This document shows, in pieces, positions 3,143 through 5,070 of a stretch of DNA of 5,070 nucleotides. This DNA comes from JBOGJG01 sp050747825 (GTDB taxonomy: Bacteria; Acidobacteriota; UBA6911; RPQK01; JBOGJG01): NCBI GenBank assembly GCA_050747825.1, contig JBOGJG010000041.1, forward strand, positions 1 to 5,070. Reading direction: 5' to 3'. Made by a program: the position numbers and the translations under genes. The notes below the pieces were generated by a model that made no database searches, was not told the origin of the DNA, and saw only the letters and a program-made list of their open reading frames with translations. Numbering within the stretch: the stretch's first letter is position 1; every line of letters starts with the position of its first letter.

Positions 3143-4932
3143 ATAATTCAATGCTCCTCAATGGCTTTTTACTTTTCAGTTTCTCCGCCGCCATCACCTG
3201 GCTGGTTCGCAGCGCATCCTATCGATTCGGCTTTGTCTCCCTTCCTCGAGAGGAGCGCTGGCATAAGAAACCGACTGCGCTTTTGGGTGGGGTCGCTATT
3301 TTTGTGGCGTTCTTGACGGGTTACCTTCTCCTTATTCCCCAGGATAGTCAGAACCTGCTCCTGGTTGGCTGTGCTGGCGCGATGTTCCTTCTGGGAGTTT
3401 CGGATGACCTCCGCAGCATCAAGCCTCAAAGCAAGCTGGTGACTCAAATTGTAGTGAGCGTGGCACTGGTCTATTTTGGTCCTGTTTTACCCTATTTTGA
3501 CAGCCAACTGATCAACTTCCTCATAACACTCCTCTGGCTCATCGGAATTACCAACGCCATGAACCTGCTGGACAATATGGACGGTTTGTGTGCCGGAGTA
3601 GCCATTATTGCTTCTTTTTACAGATTGGTCTTTTGCAGTCTTGAAGGACATGTAGAGGGTGTCATGCTGGCTCTGGTCTTCATGATGGCCGTAGCGGGAT
3701 TTCTGGTTTTCAATTTCAATCCGGCGTCGATTTTCATGGGCGATTCAGGCAGTCTCTTTATCGGTTTCATGCTGGCCGGAATGAACGTCACCCCGGGTCA
3801 CATCTATGCCAAGAGCATTCTCTCGGTTCTGCTGTTTCCTGTACTGATCTTGATTATTCCCATATTTGATACGGCGCTCGTTAGTATGGTCCGCAAGTTT
3901 TCCGGAAGACCTATTTCCGTGGGAGGCAAAGACCATTCGTCGCATCGACTGGTAGCGGTCGGACTATCCGAGCGTAGCGCAGTCCTGATTCTATACGGTA
4001 TCTCAGTGGCCTCCGGGGCAGTGGCATACATTCTTTACCAGCAGGGATTTTCTTACACGCTCTTCTTCATCAGCCTTTTTGCCATCGGTATGGCTCTTTT
4101 TGGAGTGTATCTGAGCAAGATTAGGGTTTATGAGGAAGACGAGATAGCCAACCCAGATCCTAAAGATATGTTCCGGCTGGTCGCGGATTTCAAGTACAAG
4201 AGGCAGATGCTGCTGGTATTTCTGGATGTATTCCTGGTGATAACGGCTTACTACGGCGCCTATTCCTTGCGCTTTGAAGGCATCGCTCCAGGTGGTCTTT
4301 ATTTTCAACTGTTTTTGCAGTCATTTCCAATCGTACTGGTCCTTTCGATCGTTTCCTTCTTCGCCTTCGGCTTGTACCGTTATGACTGGGATTGGCGCTA
4401 TACGGGAATTCGCGATCTCTGGGTAATGATCAAGGGCATTTCCGTGGCAACGGCCGCAGCAGTTTTGGCAGTGACCTACCTCTACCGGTTTGAAGGTTAT
4501 TCCCGGTCGGTGTTCCTCATCTATTGGGGCACCCTGCTCATCTTGATGGCTGGTACCCGCCTCTCTTTTCGGATGCTGACGGAACTTCTGGCCGTCCGGC
4601 CCGATCGTCATAAGAAAGTCCTCATCTATGGAGCGGGTGACGGCGGGGAACTGCTCCTGCGCGAGTTCAAGAATAATCACGGCAGGGAAACCGTAGTGGT
4701 TGGTTTCTTAGATGATGACCCGAGGCGGGTTAAAAGCAGCATTCATGGCGTTCCAGTACTTGGAAACAGCCAGACAGCCGAATTCTGGATTCGCAAGCAT
4801 CTCGTCAGCGAGATTATTGTCTCATCAACAAAAATACCCTCGTCCAAGGTGGTCGAACTCCAGCAAATCTGTTCCCGGTTTGAGGTGGGGCTCCTGCGAG
4901 CCTACATGAAGTTTGAAAAAGCGATCAGTTAA
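3136..4932 (+). CDS. WecA/TagO-like polyprenyl-phosphate sugar-1-P transferase fused to a FlaA1/CapD-type N-terminal half
   Basis: Residues 1-330 are a multi-pass MraY/WecA-superfamily transferase, which moves a HexNAc-1-phosphate from a UDP-sugar to undecaprenyl phosphate and so starts glycan assembly. Visible motifs are RWHKKPTALLGG (41-52), GVSDDLRSI with the Asp90-Asp91 pair, NAMNLLDNMDGL (140-151), FMGDSGSLF (200-208) and the His motif GGKDHSSHRL (263-272). About four more membrane helices follow (roughly 356-475), including SLRFEG and FGLYRYDWDWRY. A Rossmann segment begins KKVLIYGAGDGGELLLREF (493-511), with VVGFLDDDP (521-529). This second half matches the N-terminal region of FlaA1/CapD/PglF, but the protein stops where the SDR epimerase domain would begin. 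It is therefore unlikely to be an epimerase; the Rossmann part may sense or bind a nucleotide. The exact sugar is not readable. GTG start with a strong Shine-Dalgarno sequence. Confidence 0.88.
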   Translation: MLNNSMLLNGFLLFSFSAAITWLVRSASYRFGFVSLPREERWHKKPTALLGGVAIFVAFLTGYLLLIPQDSQNLLLVGCAGAMFLLGVSDDLRSIKPQSKLVTQIVVSVALVYFGPVLPYFDSQLINFLITLLWLIGITNAMNLLDNMDGLCAGVAIIASFYRLVFCSLEGHVEGVMLALVFMMAVAGFLVFNFNPASIFMGDSGSLFIGFMLAGMNVTPGHIYAKSILSVLLFPVLILIIPIFDTALVSMVRKFSGRPISVGGKDHSSHRLVAVGLSERSAVLILYGISVASGAVAYILYQQGFSYTLFFISLFAIGMALFGVYLSKIRVYEEDEIANPDPKDMFRLVADFKYKRQMLLVFLDVFLVITAYYGAYSLRFEGIAPGGLYFQLFLQSFPIVLVLSIVSFFAFGLYRYDWDWRYTGIRDLWVMIKGISVATAAAVLAVTYLYRFEGYSRSVFLIYWGTLLILMAGTRLSFRMLTELLAVRPDRHKKVLIYGAGDGGELLLREFKNNHGRETVVVGFLDDDPRRVKSSIHGVPVLGNSQTAEFWIRKHLVSEIIVSSTKIPSSKVVELQQICSRFEVGLLRAYMKFEKAIS

Positions 4933-5070
4933 GTGGTAAGCCAAACTTTGGCAATACGGTTATTTTCTCTCATTAAAATAGACGCTCCGAAAGCGTGTTC
5001 CGGATGACCTCTCCTCACTGGATAATAAACCGAGCATTGCGATAGCGATCATCCATGGGCGCGCTTCGCT
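4933..5070. other. 3' flank without a gene: small dyads only
   Basis: Eight bases after the transferase stop codon is a palindrome, GCCAAA-C-TTTGGC (4940-4952). Further on is a short hairpin, ACGCT-CCGAA-AGCGT (4982-4996), without a T run, so neither is a convincing terminator. No gene start with a Shine-Dalgarno sequence is visible before the window ends, and the operon may continue beyond. Confidence 0.35.

Noticed and set aside
4321..4680. 119-codon minus-strand frame within the transferase fusion gene
   Set aside because: It is antisense to the membrane/Rossmann part, where the plus-strand protein is clearly conserved; no promoter or ribosome binding site.

Overview
This window looks like an accessory region of a Gram-negative bacterium. 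A block of toxin-antitoxin genes lies next to part of a cell-surface polysaccharide locus. Base composition is moderate. The lineage cannot be fixed from the sequence. A WecA-like transferase fused to a FlaA1/CapD-type N-terminal half is an architecture I associate with Desulfobacterota/Geobacter-like and related environmental lineages, but that is inference.

Region 1 (1-468, + strand) holds the C-terminal end of an AbrB-type VapB antitoxin. It overlaps, in a GTGA junction, a PIN-domain VapC toxin gene. The toxin reading frame carries two compensating frameshifts, one in a T6 tract and one in a G/C tract, so it is a pseudogene or carries sequencing errors. The reconstructed product is 130 residues with the PIN acidic residues in place.

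Region 2 (506-2141, - strand) is an apparently intact tripartite toxin-antitoxin operon of the HipBST type. It encodes HipB (HTH regulator), HipS (the free-standing N-terminal subdomain of HipA) and HipT (the Ser/Thr kinase core). The genes overlap by 14 and 4 bases. The promoter region holds three related dyads at positions 1984, 2055 and 2126. They are spaced exactly 71 bp apart, and the first covers the promoter. The best -10 box sits so close to the hipB ATG that the mRNA may be leaderless. The operon lies between two similar 18-base direct repeats (479-496 and 2170-2187).

Region 3 (2143-2569) has no convincing gene. It holds a terminator-like hairpin, an unrecognised minus-strand open frame, and a very good sigma70-type promoter (TTGACA, 17 bp, AATAAT) facing the polysaccharide genes.

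Region 4 (2570-4932, + strand) holds two translationally coupled genes. The first is a GT4-type glycosyltransferase reduced to its C-terminal, nucleotide-sugar-binding half. The second is a 598-residue membrane protein that joins a polyprenyl-phosphate sugar-1-phosphate transferase (WecA/TagO/MraY superfamily) to the membrane and Rossmann N-terminal part of a FlaA1/CapD-like protein, without the usual epimerase domain. The second would start lipid-linked glycan assembly at the inner membrane, and the first could extend it if still active. The last 138 bases hold no gene, only small dyads.
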